Assembly: GCF_042242105.1 (NCBI RefSeq)
Contig: NC_092022.1
Location: forward strand, 13,326,001 to 13,390,000
Direction: 5' to 3'
From: Pempheris klunzingeri
Taxonomy: Eukaryota; Chordata; Actinopteri; Acropomatiformes; Pempheridae
Length of the DNA stretch: 64,000 nucleotides
Part shown: positions 51,304 to 64,000 of the stretch, piece after piece
How the letters are laid out: each line of letters opens with the position of its first letter
Position numbering within the stretch: the first letter of the stretch is position 1
Translations under genes and position numbers: made by a program
Notes under the pieces: model-generated
Told to the model about the DNA's origin: nothing
Databases searched by the model: none
What the model saw: the letters and a program-made list of their open reading frames with translations, nothing else

Positions 51304-53460
51304 TAACCTTCAGTGCACATCACTGATGTGCTTTGGCAAGATGGACACAGAGTGAGATAGAGAGCGAGATTTGTGTGCATTTTGTATTAATAGTCTCTCA
51401 CATACCTTTCAGCAGCTGGCATCCTCAGCTCGATGGTCACGTATCATTTCATCTGTATATCCAGTTTGCACAGTCTGCCCACGTACTTGGTTACAGTCTC
51501 ATGTCTTCTCTGCACCGTTTGTCTGAACTTATATCATTTTATATCATTTTAACATTCATCACTGGGCTGACATGTGCATTCTATGCCATCAATACCGAAT
51601 CATAAGTTGTACCTTGAGTGCGCAAAATACACATTGTCCTTAAGTGCCATAGAAGTGTAGGAGAATTGCATGTTTCCTCTTGGCAGGCCTTTCATCCCCT
51701 GGCAAGGACTTACTTGTCAAACATTTTCATCCACATATTGAACGAAATTGCAGATTGTTACACGTAAGGCTGTAACAATTCAGGGACAGGCATACCGACA
51801 TATTTGTCACCAATTTGTTATGGCATATGTAATCCAAACATCAAAAGAACGAGAATGAGACACTAGTAGAAACTTGATTCTGTGACGTTTTTACTGCTCA
51901 TCTTCTTTAGGTGCTTTTTCAAAACATGCAGTACAACATACTGAAATCTACAACAACCTCCAGTTGCTGTAGTTGTAATTTTGTTGGAAAGTGAGGCCAT
52001 TAAGCTCTAAACAGCCATTCATCAATTGGGGTTCAGACTTGATGTTCAGGTTAAGGTGAGAATTAGGATTGAGTTAAGGTTAGACATGAAGTTAGGCATG
52101 TTAATGTTGTGGTTATGAGCATGCAAATGCATGCATCAAGAAGAATCCCCACAAGTAAACAAAACATAAATCTGTTATCATATGTGGGGATTTGCCTCCA
52201 ACATGAGAACAAAAACAAGTTCCCCAGAAGTTGAACTTTTTTTTTCTATTAATGTTATGCTGGGTGCGCTGAAAGGAACAATAAATAACACATCACAAAC
52301 CTATTACAGACATAAATGCTGATATTTGGCAGTCTATCATAGCATAAGAACACGCAGAGACAGCTCCTACAGCATAAAACAACAATATTGCTCCACATAA
52401 TACAGAAAGAAAATATGATCTGTCTGTATCTCTTCATCTTTCCACAGCTATAATTTAGAATGTAACATGCCACTGTAACTGACCACAAAACAATAACTAA
52501 ATTGTAACTTAGACAAGCAGAACCATTACTTCAGCAGAAATATTTGGAAAGCACAAGCACCAATCTGTAAACAATTACTGGGGGCAACAGAGAAACTAGA
52601 ACAGAAACAATATGCATTTCAGTATATGGTTATTTAGTCTTTTGGCCACTGCCAGTACTAGCCATATTCCACTGATGGCTTGAATTCATACAACTTCACT
52701 GATTTGCTTTGAGCTTTGAGGCTGACTGGCTGAACAAAGGCTTCTTGGGATTGTGGCTGAGGCTACATTTTGATCAAGGGGATTGAATTTGTTAGCAATT
52801 TTCTATGCAAAAAAAAAGTCAAACTTCTCTTATTATTTTTTTACTTTTCCCATATTGATTATTGTCTTTTTGTATCTGCTTTTTGAATGCATTCTTGGAA
52901 TGACTCTAAACTGTGAAATCCACGATAAGCCAATATGCTCCAGATGTCTGTCTGCAAGTTGAGCTTTAGCACAAAATTCTGGCTGAAGAGAAGACAACAA
53001 CTTTCCTGCCATGCCTTCCTATCAGTCTATGAGCTCTCGAATATACCCCTGACGCTAGCATACACCAGCTCCTAGTTGTAAATTTCCTTCACTCTCATTC
53101 TTGTCTTCACACTGTTTGGCCCAGGTCCCAGTCATGCTACTCCTCCATTAAGGGTCCTTGTGGCAGTGGGGCAGCCCTATCGAATGCCTGTGTCCTGTTT
53201 GATCCCATCCCAGATTTCAAAGGGAGACACCTGATCCTCACACTGGGTGAGGCGGGTGCGGTAGAAGGGGGCTGGGCATGGGGAAGGACAGTGGGCAATG
53301 AGTACAATGTTTGTAATAGATGGGTATAGGCAGAATCCTTGTCCCATTTCTCTGCCTCTCTCCTCCAAGGATCTTGTTTCAGCGGACAGGTAAAGATGGA
53401 CAGGCAGTCTGTGGGTTGGGGTTGAGTTGGTGGCCTTCTCAGATGTCAAATATTCTACAT
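51304..53460. other. Non-coding, no gene seen
   Basis: It may include the edge of the retrotransposon debris. A 19-bp word (TCTTCTCTGCACCGTTTGT) at 51,504-51,522 repeats 50,886-50,904. A short SPFE-containing frame at 53,177-53,479 (minus) is too weak to call. Confidence 0.5.
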
Positions 53461-54780
53461 CAGGGGCCTCATTTATCAACCATGCGTATGCAGAGTTTTG
53501 TGTGTAAACAGCACATCACCCATGCATAAGATGTATCAATTACTATTGTGTTTGAGACTGTGTGTACATTCAGAATCACTCCCGCCAATGCAGAAGTGTA
53601 AACATCTAGAAATTGATTCGCAAATCACAGACAATAAGTTTTGCTGCTGTAGGACAACTTCAACGTGGATTAATCCAATATTTTTAGCTAGTTAAAATAA
53701 CATTCTTGTGAAATTAATAGACTCTCTAAAGGTTACAAGCACAACAATTTATTTTGAAAACAAAGAAATTATATCATTTATAGTGACATTTTGTTCACTT
53801 TGGTACTGCGCTCAATGTGTCTTTTGCGAACTCTGATTTGCCATCACTTTAAACACATTTTTTTTCAATGAGCTTCTTACTATGTGTGTTGTGATCCTAC
53901 ATGAACACACAATTTTCTGCCTAAGTTCGAACCATTTTTGGTATGTGCTGTTTATCTGTGCTCTTCTCTGGTTTGAAAGTGGGTGGGACTCGTGTTAGGG
54001 CTCTCTGTGCATCGTGCACCAATCAGGATTTGGCATTCAAATCGGTGTCTGATGGAAGTTGTGAGGTCGTTTGTTTATTTCACCAGCAGTGTTAATCAAA
54101 TCTGATCAAACTACACCCACATAGTGCTGATTACGGAGATTAGCTTTTTGGAGTGCTAAACCTTTAATCAATAAAATCAGATGAAAACTTTATTTCAGAA
54201 CTTTGCTTTATGTTAAACCATTAGTTCATCACCTATGTCCCACTCTTTTTATTTTTGGACAAGCCACTTAAAAGTCAAAAGTCTTACACACAAATAAATG
54301 AAAAATAGAGCTTTTGCTTCAGCTGAACATCATTATGCAGTGTCATAATCTTATTGTCTGTGACATCTGTCTCAGTTGCTTCATTTTTTACACGACAAGT
54401 AGGCCTTCATTAGGACCACCAAGCTTTTCAACAGAGCGTTCTTGAGTCTAGATGGCATTTTGGGGACATGGCGCATTTACATTATACATGTATATGCAAT
54501 TGGATGTAGAATAGATGTGGATTATCGTTACTCATTGTGCACAGATCTCTATATGCATGCTAAATGCCAACTTTCTTGCGCACAGATTTACAGATTTTTC
54601 TTCTTCTTTCTTCTTTATTGTCACATTCTGTTTCATTCTCTTTTTCTGCTGCTCTTCTTTCCTTCTATTTCATGCATTTTTGTTTCTCAGCAATTTTTTG
54701 TTGCATGTGTAAAGTGTTTTTAATGAAATTCTTGCGCTAGAGCAAGGTCAGGTTGGACGTGTTATAAATGTGGACCCTAA
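53461..54780. mobile_element. Degraded DNA transposon (about 1.3 kb)
   Basis: The left end, CAGGGGCCTCATTTATCAAC, is mirrored by the right end, GTTATAAATGTGGACCCTAA, an imperfect inverted copy of about 18 bp. Just inside the left tip, CATGCGTATGCAGAG resembles the GCGTACGCA-type words next to this terminus in other fish copies I know; GCGCACAG/TTGCGC words occur at the other side. The interior has no long ORF. The target duplication was not resolved and the superfamily is not assigned. Confidence 0.5.
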
Positions 54781-56135
54781 GGGCCTAATGTGTTGTAGAG
54801 CAATGGTAGGAATTTTTACAGTTTAAAAACAGGCCCAATCGACTTCCAAGCAGGTGGAATTCCTGCCAGTGGATGTGGCTGTTTTGCACTTGGGCTTTAT
54901 GACTGTGAAAGGACTACCTTGGCCATGATTGTTGATGCAAGTAATCTGAAGTGCTGGCCTCATCTGTCAGACATGTAAACAGATGACTATCACTTGTTTG
55001 TTCAGACACAAACACAAATCGTGTGCAATCATGCAGTTCAGGATATCCTTAACTGTACCCATCAGACAAGGAGCTGGTTGTTTCTTACATTGTTTTGACA
55101 TCCACTTCCAGACGTCGCTCAGGTCGAAACACCATGATGACTGTAAAACTAGAAGTAAATAATCAAATTTGATTGGACACAGACAAATTGTTTATTTATA
55201 TTGTTTATTTCAGACACTCTTCATCAGACACTTAATTCATCACCATCTCCACCCAACTGCTAAATCATAAACATGGCATAAACTTGACTTTCCCTGCCTT
55301 ATAAAGCAATGGAGAAACCTGGTCACTTAGCAAAATGTTGAAGGCCAGTCCACTGTGCATAGCTTACTGTTCTAATAAACTGTGACCTAAATGGTCTTTT
55401 AAGAACTAAAGCGAGTCCTAAAAGGATCTCAAAGAGTCCTAAAGAAATCCATAAAAGAACTCAGTTTATGCCTTCCAGTTTCCAGCAATCTGCAGGAGAA
55501 AGAAACGCCACCAGTAATTACTCCAGTTGAGAAAACAGGACATGATACATTCATATATACACAGCATTTTAGCTGTTGTTACAGTTGTGAGTTTGGATTT
55601 TGGTCTGTTCTGAGAATCTGTAGTACTATGACTCCTATAGACTCTTAAATCAACCATACATCCATAAAAATTCTGGACAGCAATCAAATGGGAACCTCTG
55701 AGATCCTGTGTGCACATGTGTGTGCCTGTGTTCCTGTGTGTGTGTAAAAGGTAAATCATGCAGGGTGAGACCCAGAGGTGTGGTTGCACCACAATGTCAT
55801 AGAGTCAGAGACGCCAAACATGCACCTGTGTCTGGAGCTGTACCTATAATCTGCACACAGCTGTTGAGTCAGAAAATTGCTATACCTGCTAAAAAGGATT
55901 TCCTCCTCGACATTTGATTTTATCATTATTAACGTGCAGTACAGTCAGCCTTACAAATCTGATTTTGCAACAAGCAGCTAAAAAGCCACATGCTAACTTT
56001 ATATTTAAGAAAGTAGCTTACTCACTCTGAGACGCATGTTGGGATCCATGGTGGTCTTTTTCCTTTTCTTTATGAGGCAAATTAATGAAACTCACAGCAG
56101 CTCATTATGTGAGACATTTATGGGCAGGCAATCAT

Positions 56136-56200
<65 letters not shown>

Positions 56201-58203
56201 CTGTGATTATAAAGTGAGACAGTTCACACACTAGAAATATAATGTTACAATTAACCTGAACTCTCACCAAGAAATTACAACATTTCTATTTCATGTAATT
56301 ATCATCTCAGTCATTTCCACTGTGCTCAGACATTTTGGTTTTAACATTAAGTCTCCACTGCAGAATTTCCATAAGTAGCACCCACAGAGCAGTGGAGTTT
56401 TATGCAGCTCTGCTTGTTTAGCTAAATAGGGCGATAATGGCATTACTGTGGTCAAGCAGGCGAGCGCCTTAGCTTTACAAGACCCTCTCTGTGTCATTAG
56501 CATTGTGCTATACCATATCACCACACATCACGCCTAAAAGCCGTGCATTCATTACAACAGTGTTAAAACCATGTGGATTGAGTGAGGGTTAATAATATTA
56601 TGATCAGCAATAAGGGCAAACAGATCTGTCTCTCTTTATGGTTTTATGGTGCTGCATTAGTGCACCTTGTAAACAGTTTCTCTCCCCAATTAAAGGTAAC
56701 GAGCCACACTGAACAAAGAGCAAGTTGGGGCTGCTCTTTCTATACTAAACTTATAATTTGTCATTATGGAACATGTTTATATTCACTTTTACCCTGCAAA
56801 CCCTCATTGTCTCCCCTCATCTCTAGCCACATTCCTCCAGATGGGACAGGGTGTGTGTTGAGTCTGCACTCCAAGTTCTTGTGCAACTTCAGCACATCAA
56901 ATGGCTTATCAAAAGACAAGATTTTATTCACGTTATCGTGCTCTTGAGTCAAATGGCCTTTCTGGATAAACAATAACGTTGCTGGCAGAAAAATCAGCAG
57001 TGACAAAAATCCATGTGATTTAGATCAGCTGAGAAAGCAGTAACTTCCCCTCTCAGCTCAGACCTGTGTTATGGTTTCCAAATTGAAACTCAAGCCTGTA
57101 GAATGTCATACAGCAGCACAATGCAGCGTGCTGCCCATGCTGTGCTCAGCATATGTGGGCAGGATTGGTTTACTAAAGTCCGATGTTTTATTTAGCATGC
57201 GTCAAAGTGGGTGTGTGTGTGCTTGTGTGTGTGTGTGTCTGTCATGAGGGCATGTACCCGTGTGTTTAAAGGAGCATCAAGGAACACTAATCAACAGTCT
57301 ATTACAAATGTGATTGATGAACTTTGGCAGACTACTGCAGCCAAAACTTGGATGGGGCACATTGCTTTTGTGTGTGTGTATGACCGTGTGCAAGCCCATG
57401 TCTGTGTATCCATATGTGGATGATATTTTATTCAGCAGATGCCACTGCCCCTGGTCACACTCATCTGAACAAGAAGACACACAGATGCAACCTAAAACCA
57501 CGGGCTTGGATGGCTCTCTTGTAATAACCCTGACATCATTAAAAATAAAGGGTGGAACATGACAATTACCACCTATTAGAGTCTGGCTTGCTCTGCCGCA
57601 CAAAGTATTTAGCTGTTGCTGCTGGTTAGAAGACCTTCTGTATAGACTGGTTTTATTCAAAATATAATTAAAGCTAATTTTATTAAAGGAATTTTGGAAA
57701 ATGCTCTAATAAGCTTTTTTCAGCATGATACCTGAATCGTAGTGCAAAACTTGACAGGACAACTGAGTAGATATACAGATTTTGCTAATAAACTTGAAAG
57801 CCCTGAAATTCTCTATACTTGCAAAGACATAAACAAAACTAATTCAAGATGTAACCTGGCCATAAATGTGTTTTACAAGCACATTATTCACCTACATATT
57901 GACCAGAATAATCAGAGCAGGAATCCTCCAGTGAGCCAACTTAAGAAGAGGGAGGAAGTCATTTGGTCTGAAAGCTGTGCTCTCAGGCCAAAACGCTACT
58001 CAGAGATGAATCTCTGGGTTACATTAGTGCTGATCTTTGTTTATCTCACTGTCCACTTCAAAATTGACTCTGATGGATGTTTGTCTCTTGATATATACCT
58101 TTTTGTTAGGTGTCTGTGATTTTCAATTCTACTCTTTACTTTAACTTGTTAGTTTTTTCTGTTTATCTTCTGCCATATGAAATTGACACTGGAGAGCCAT
58201 TAA
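54781..58203. other. Non-coding, no gene seen
   Basis: It holds the long (CA)n array listed separately and (GT)n tracts near 57,210-57,240. The repeat-free piece at about 56,390-56,580 contains TAAT-rich words and could be a conserved element, untested. A 125-codon frame at 57,742-58,119 has no recognisable domain. Confidence 0.5.
56138..56197. repeat. (CA)30 microsatellite
   Basis: About 30 uninterrupted CA units, the longest dinucleotide array in the window and probably highly polymorphic. Confidence 0.95.
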
Positions 58204-58282
58204 CCCTAGAACACTAACGTTGGGTGATTTTCACCTATGCGTGGGTGAAAAGTGTTCTAGGACGTTAGTGTTCTAGGGTTAA
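58200..58282. mobile_element. piggyBac-type MITE at a TTAA target
   Basis: A 75-bp element (58,204-58,278) begins CCCTAGAACACTAACGT and ends with its exact reverse complement, a perfect 17-bp TIR. It is flanked on both sides by TTAA. CCCTAGAA ends with TTAA duplication are the hallmark of piggyBac elements. The interior carries a second partial palindrome (GGGTGATTTTCACC) and an extra GTGTTCTAGG copy. No coding capacity. An imperfect outer repeat (GAGAGCC / GGCTCTC) continues the palindrome beyond the TTAA. Confidence 0.85.
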
Positions 58283-59217
58283 TGCAGGCTCTCTAAGAGA
58301 TCTGTATATACCTGTTGTACCTTTCAAATGTCAACACTTTAATGGCTCCAAGTTTATTTCCCACATAATGATTGGTGCTTCCTGACAGGAAGTAAACTGG
58401 AGCCAAGAGTTCTTCCTAGCGACACAGTTCCACTGAAAAGTTTTGTAAAGGTTTGTAAACATAGTTTCTAATCAAAGTAGCTCTCTAAGTGGTCCGGTGA
58501 TGTTGTTTCAGTCCACTCAGAGCATGAATTCCACATTTGTGACTAGAGTCTTGAATACTGAATTACTTCTCAAGACTCCAACATGCCTGGGTTTCTGATT
58601 CAGACAGGACCACTACCCCAGCTAAATTGTAACCAAAAGCTCATCTTTAGTGTAATCAAAATATAAATCACAAGAAAGGAAGCATGCACACAACCCCCTC
58701 TCATCCTCTTCAAGTGCTTAGATAAGCACCTTTGCCTCTTTTAATATGGTCAATATGGGAACATCATTTCCAAATCTGTGTAGGCATTGACGTATAGCAT
58801 AACTGCGAGAGTCTGGCTATATGCTAACAGTAAGTTACTCACTCAAGATGTGTGACAGCACTTATTAGACTTTGTTTAATTGATTGCCTCTGAGAAAATT
58901 GTGTCAGTGATTTTCCATGGCTGTCTACCCAACTGCAGACATCAGGGATAAGCATCTATGCTTGTGTGAGTGTGAGACTGAGCTATAAACACATGTTAAT
59001 GGCCACGGACACCTGTGAATACTTCACTGTAGGGCCTCTTTCTCTCTCTTTCTTTCTCTCTCTCCCTCACACACGCACATTTATATATCTCTCCTCTGAG
59101 CTGACCAAATCACATCTCCATCTGTCGAAGTGGATGTATGTAGTGAGAGTTGGTGGTTTTCCATGTGATTATTCTTTGCGGATTATTCTTTGTGAGTCAT
59201 CTCCATGTGTGTGCAAG

Positions 59218-59254
<37 letters not shown>

Positions 59255-62200
59255 TCAATCCCTCCTGTGGACTGGCAGTGGAGACCACCTGGTCACAATC
59301 AGTCAGGGCCAGGGGTTAAAATCATTGTGTCTTTAGCGTGGTGGAAAAGGGATTGGCAAGACAGGAAGAAGGATTGATTTGGACTTGACACAGTGTGATA
59401 CAACCACACTTACCAAGCCTGAACACCTCTGAAATGCATTTTTCTATTTGCGCAAGCTACCTCTCAAACTTGCCAGGCGTTCAGCCATGACGGATGTGGT
59501 TACTGTGTCATGCCAGCTTAAGTACAAAGTATTTCTGTGGAGATACTGTAAAACAACACTTTCAAGCCTTTTCAAGGTCATAGCTTCACTTTCATTGCTC
59601 TGATGTGTCAGAAAAGAAATAATTGTGATCAAGAAGGAATTGTATGGCCTAAAACAAGACAGATTGCACATTTCAAAGAACTAAATGCTTCCTGTGAAAG
59701 AAATTGTAACATGGGCAAAGGCTGACTGGGTACCAAACTGTCTGATACTTACTTTTGAAGCATCTGACACATTACATCAGACCTTTAACTCAGGAAGTAA
59801 CGCTAATGTCACAGGCTATAGTATCTGCTGCCATTATTCACTACTGAGCCCAGGTAATCATCCGCAGCTGTCCACAAACACACACAGACAAAAACATTTG
59901 GGATTCTTTAGGATTTTTGTTGTCAAACCAACTGTGGACTGACAGTGACATGAGCACACACTGGAACAAAAAATGGCAATAATGGGGTTGATCCAAACAG
60001 CGCCAGCAATTTCCTGCCACCTCTGACCTGTTAGTGATGTTCAGCCCACCCACCCCCCACGGGTGTCAGTCTCTAGGTAAAAGCTGGAACTAGTCAAAGA
60101 CAAAGAAAAACAAAGACGGTCTTGAGTAACATGTTTTCATTTTGCAGCTCAGTGATACTGTAAGTGCTTGTGAGGTAGGAGAAGTGCCAGTGGAGTCCAC
60201 ACGGTTTTCTGCAGAGCATGGAATGTTTTTGACAGCACCTGCTTCTCACCATTCATCTCTGTCCGCACACTGAAGCAATGCTGATTAGTTGTGCAGTTGG
60301 GATTTTGGCTGTCTGAGAGAGTCCGTAGGGGTGTGCATCTGCAGACACTTAGCTGCAATTGTGCTTTTTAAACAGTTTGACAGTGTGGACCCATCACTCT
60401 GTTTTTTTTTGTTGTTTTTTTTGCCCACTTCCCTCCAGCACAAGGTAGAGTTTCAGAAGTAGCTGGAAGTCGTTGGCTTAAAATAGCTGTCCCTGTGTTT
60501 TATCCTGCGCTTACATACTCCGCTTTGCCAGACGGAGACTCAGTGCCATCATTGATGTGGTGAAATCAATCAGTGGGATTGTCAGCTGGTTTTAATGGCC
60601 GCCTTGTCTCTGTGCCATGTCATTCTTTCCTAAAGTGTTTCTCTCTTTTTGTCTGTGTTCTGTCTCTCGCTCTCCCTCTTTCTCTGTCTTTCTTTCCACC
60701 TTTCTTTTCTAGCTCCTTTCTTCAGTCAAGATGTAAAACAGAGCTGGACCCAGCGCACAAGTGAACCTCCACTTGCTACAATAAGCATTTCTTAAACAAA
60801 AAAGAAATAAACGTGTGAAAGCCAAGGCTGTTCACAGTATCACCCCTGCACCACCCTCAAACCCAACCTAACATGTGGCCAACACTCTGCAAACCTTTGA
60901 CGAGGCAGCAGGAACATGTGACATCATCAACGAGTTGCAGGACATAATCCAAACATGGCATTTGTCATTCAGACACTGTTTTATCAGGTTGATACAGGCT
61001 TCTTTAAAATATAGCCTCTAGTTTTTCATTTATTGAATTAAGAAGTTTATATATGTACATGCTGTTCAGTATACAACTGTTCACCCCCATTAATTGCGAG
61101 ACCAGATGTGAATTGAACCTGACTGGTGGAAATTTCTTGTGCTTTTGATTTTCAGCTCTCTTGCGTCCTTTTCGTGCATTATCGACTGCGACTAATTTGT
61201 CAATATGTTCTCTTTGTTGTTTTTATGGTTGACGTTTCTTTGTACAAGATGCATGCAACCAGAATTTACCCAAGGGTATCATGAAGTTGAAACTTCAGTC
61301 TCGTGTCTTGTCCATGCTTTGACAGCACAGTTAAAGACCGTGAAGCACATTTCATCCTCTGAGAGGGATTCTGGATTTGGCAAAAAAAGGTTTGTGCAAT
61401 ATTTAGTGATTAACTGGTGCCTGTAGTGATGCTGAAGAGCTGACACTGTGCTCTAAACTCCCAAACACCAAAATAAAAAATAAAGAATAAACATCTACAT
61501 TGAGACGACCTATTTTCACGTTTAAAATCACAGCCAAAAGCTTTTTGAAGGTAGTTTCTCATCTGACTGAACCAAATATCTTTCTGTTATATTTTTGCAT
61601 CTGATGTTGGGCTGATACTGAATTTGTGGGTGATCTGATAAAGTAGGTCGAGAAAGACTTCTGGTCTGGCCACATCTCTATTGTGCACCCTGCGACTGGT
61701 GCTGATGAAGACATAAATACATGAACCACACCCTCACACCATTATTGATCATTGCACTTCCTATTTCTATCCCTCTACTTCAGACATACTGTACACACAC
61801 ATATGCACATGGACCTGCACACATACACACACAGACAGTGGCATGTCTTATATGTGGTTTGGTTTATGGTGATGTCATGTTACAAACATTCAGTGCTGCA
61901 TGCTTTTCACGATTGTGGAGATGAAAGCACAGGAAGTTCAGATGAAACTTTAAATCTTGTCCAGAGGCGGAAAGGCTTGACTCTGGAATTACATGCACGA
62001 TGATACATTCTTACCCGGATTGCTCTTCATATACTGTGCTCTTCAGCACAGACCTCAAGCAGTGGCTGTCTACAGCCATGAAACTCTAACTCATGGTGAA
62101 CTCTAGCTGACTGTAGAGTCATGTTACAGACTCGTCCGCTGACATCTGAAGCATCGCAAAAATGCCCATTTACATATACAAATTATGACGTTAAGATTGA

Positions 62201-64000
62201 TGGCTAGGCACTACAGCATGCTTCTTGCTATTTTTTTTTGCTTCTTTGCAATTCCGATGTGGTAAAGTTTGTATGGCTGAGTGTTAAGGTTGTAAAATAC
62301 ATTGATAGGGGATTGGTGAAGGGGAGTAACTCTTTGGCATAGTGTGGTCACACAGTGATTGAAAAATGGTCTTGTGTGGTCCCACTGGGTTAGGATGGAA
62401 GAGTTAGTCAGAGGTTTATGAATGGCATGGAAGAGACATCTTTATGGCTCTGAGGCCCTCTTTAGCCGCTAGACAACACTAAACACCGGGAGAGCAAGGT
62501 TCAGCAGACCGCCAGGAGCCCCAGTACATGACGTGTTCAGGTTTAAATGTGCATGTGTGTGCATGCTGCCTGCTCCATTGAGAGACTCCATCTGCACCTC
62601 CCTGTACTTTGAGAAGAATGCATTTTGGAAGAGCAGCCATTGCTGAAAAGTTGGCAAATCTTCCAATCCCATTCTATGATTTCTAAGGGATAAAGTGACA
62701 ACGTCGTGACTGTAATGTTATATCACAGAGAATCAAGCTTACGACTTTGTCTAATAAGAATGCTTTCTATGGCAAAGAGCAAGTGGAAAAACACAGCAGC
62801 AATTACTGTGAAAGTTAAGCTTGGCCATAAATGCAGGCTGGAAATACTTACAGCAATGTTCAGTGTAACACGGTAAGCAGCTCCACCTACATTGCGTATA
62901 CAGAGGTTATTGAAATCTCTTTGGGATCCATAATGAAATGATTATGAAATAGGCCCTATCTTTGAGTGAAGTGATGGAGCTATGACATCTTTTCCCAGTA
63001 AAGAGGCTCAGAGAGCAGCCACCTAACTCCAGTGACCTGCGTCTATTATAGAAGTGTCTGGCACGCTGGCAAGGTGTGTCTGCCAAGCTCTAACCACCCA
63101 AGAACAGTATTACACACATACACACACACACACACACACATACACTCAAAGAGCAGACAAGTAAAAGCTGACTTTCTGAAAATATAAGTGCTCCCCTAAT
63201 TTTGGGAACTCATACCTAAGACCGCAGATTGGAGTGAGACTGGGTCCCACATCATTTCCAGTCATTCAGGATCAATTAAGTGCTTCATTCCATTCTGCTG
63301 ATGTTTCCTTCACTCCACGTGGGATTCAATGGGGTTAGTAGCATGATGTGAAATTTCATAATGATGAAGACAAGAGCACAAAGCAGCACAAAGCAGACCG
63401 TTGTATTTGACTGCTGTGTGACATATTCTGCAAATTACTGAGCCTCTGCGGGGGTTGACTATTGTTTCTAAAATACATTCATATCAGCCCTTATCCCAAA
63501 GCACAAAGTCAGAATAATTGGGACGGATATGTCACTCATCATCCCGTATTTTTTTCCATTTCTCTTTTCTTTTCTTGTCCCACCATTGCAGTGTTTTCTG
63601 CCACGCCTCCCTTCATAGTCTTCAGCATATAGAATCCTCATGAGTGCTTGGCCCTGCCTTTCCCACCCGAGGAGAAGTACATCAAATAGTTAAGAAGAAC
63701 ACCAGACAGATGTGTTTGAATGGAACATCTGTCCAGACCTATCCCCGTGTCAAATGAGGTGCCAAGTACAATGAAACTCAAAGAAGGTTTTTGTCAGTGG
63801 ACTGAAATGAGAAAAAAAATCTTTTTATGTTATCACTTGGCTTTATGTGTCAGAGAAGGTCTCTCAATAGACAATTAGACACAAATTTCCAGTCAAAGGG
63901 CCGAATTTCCTGCACTCTGCCCCCGGATAACTTCAGCAAGAGTAGCTTTGGATGCTGTGTGAGTATTATTTGGCGTGTGCAAACACAATCCCTAGCCATC
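58283..64000. other. Non-coding to the end of the window
   Basis: No gene is recognised. (CA)n arrays lie at 59,220-59,250 and about 63,115-63,140, with pyrimidine-rich tracts at about 59,040-59,065 and 60,640-60,720. The ORFs present are short and random in character. Confidence 0.55.

Noticed and set aside
53177..53479. Possible retroviral-type integrase fragment on the minus strand (SPFE word)
   Set aside because: Only a few residues resemble an integrase and no catalytic motif is visible, so it cannot be told from chance.
1..64000. tRNA, rRNA or CRISPR arrays
   Set aside because: No cloverleaf with A and B boxes, no rRNA-like block and no spaced direct-repeat array was recognised by eye.

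Overview
The window looks like nuclear DNA of a ray-finned fish, most likely a percomorph. The two protein-coding genes I can identify are intronless-CDS Kv1 potassium channels of vertebrate type. The rest is AT-leaning non-coding DNA full of (CA)n microsatellites, with repeat families that I recognise as typical of percomorph teleosts. There are no bacterial or viral gene arrays, operons or CRISPR arrays.

Layout. 1-10.9 kb: intergenic, with a 22-bp-TIR Tc1/mariner-type MITE at 381-608 and a LINE 3' tail near 4.8 kb. 10,980-12,482 (minus): kcna2 (Kv1.2), preceded by a 5'UTR that begins at a good splice acceptor (12,600/12,601), so its promoter lies further upstream, possibly near 13.3-13.6 kb or beyond. 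12.6-25.2 kb: kcna2 upstream region with a hAT-like remnant, a teleost LINE-type fragment, a 740-bp Tc1-like element with long TIRs, a run of 27 G and a pure GAGAG tract. 25.2-26.3 kb (minus): an unidentified candidate two-exon transcript, with a cluster of four RFX X-box-like sites upstream of it. 27,189-28,766 (minus): kcna3 (Kv1.3), with a TATA/CCAAT-type core promoter just upstream and a REST/RE1-like site about 1.3 kb upstream. 29-64 kb: a gene-poor stretch with no recognisable protein gene. It holds a percomorph interspersed repeat, a 79-bp retroelement tail with a perfect 13-bp target-site duplication, a CTCF-like motif, a broken Ty3/gypsy retrotransposon whose integrase and reverse-transcriptase parts face each other on opposite strands, a degraded DNA transposon of about 1.3 kb, and a 75-bp piggyBac-type MITE inserted at TTAA.

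How the genes work together. kcna2 and kcna3 are tandem paralogues in the same orientation, matching the ancestral KCNA10-KCNA2-KCNA3 cluster of tetrapods (human 1p13). Both keep a complete T1 assembly domain, S1-S6, S4 charges, GYGD filter, PVP gate and C-terminal TDV PDZ ligand. Their subunits are expected to co-assemble into delayed-rectifier channels. By tetrapod order kcna10 would lie to the left of base 1. The regulatory calls (splice sites, TATA, RFX, RE1, CTCF) come from reading motifs by eye and are hypotheses.
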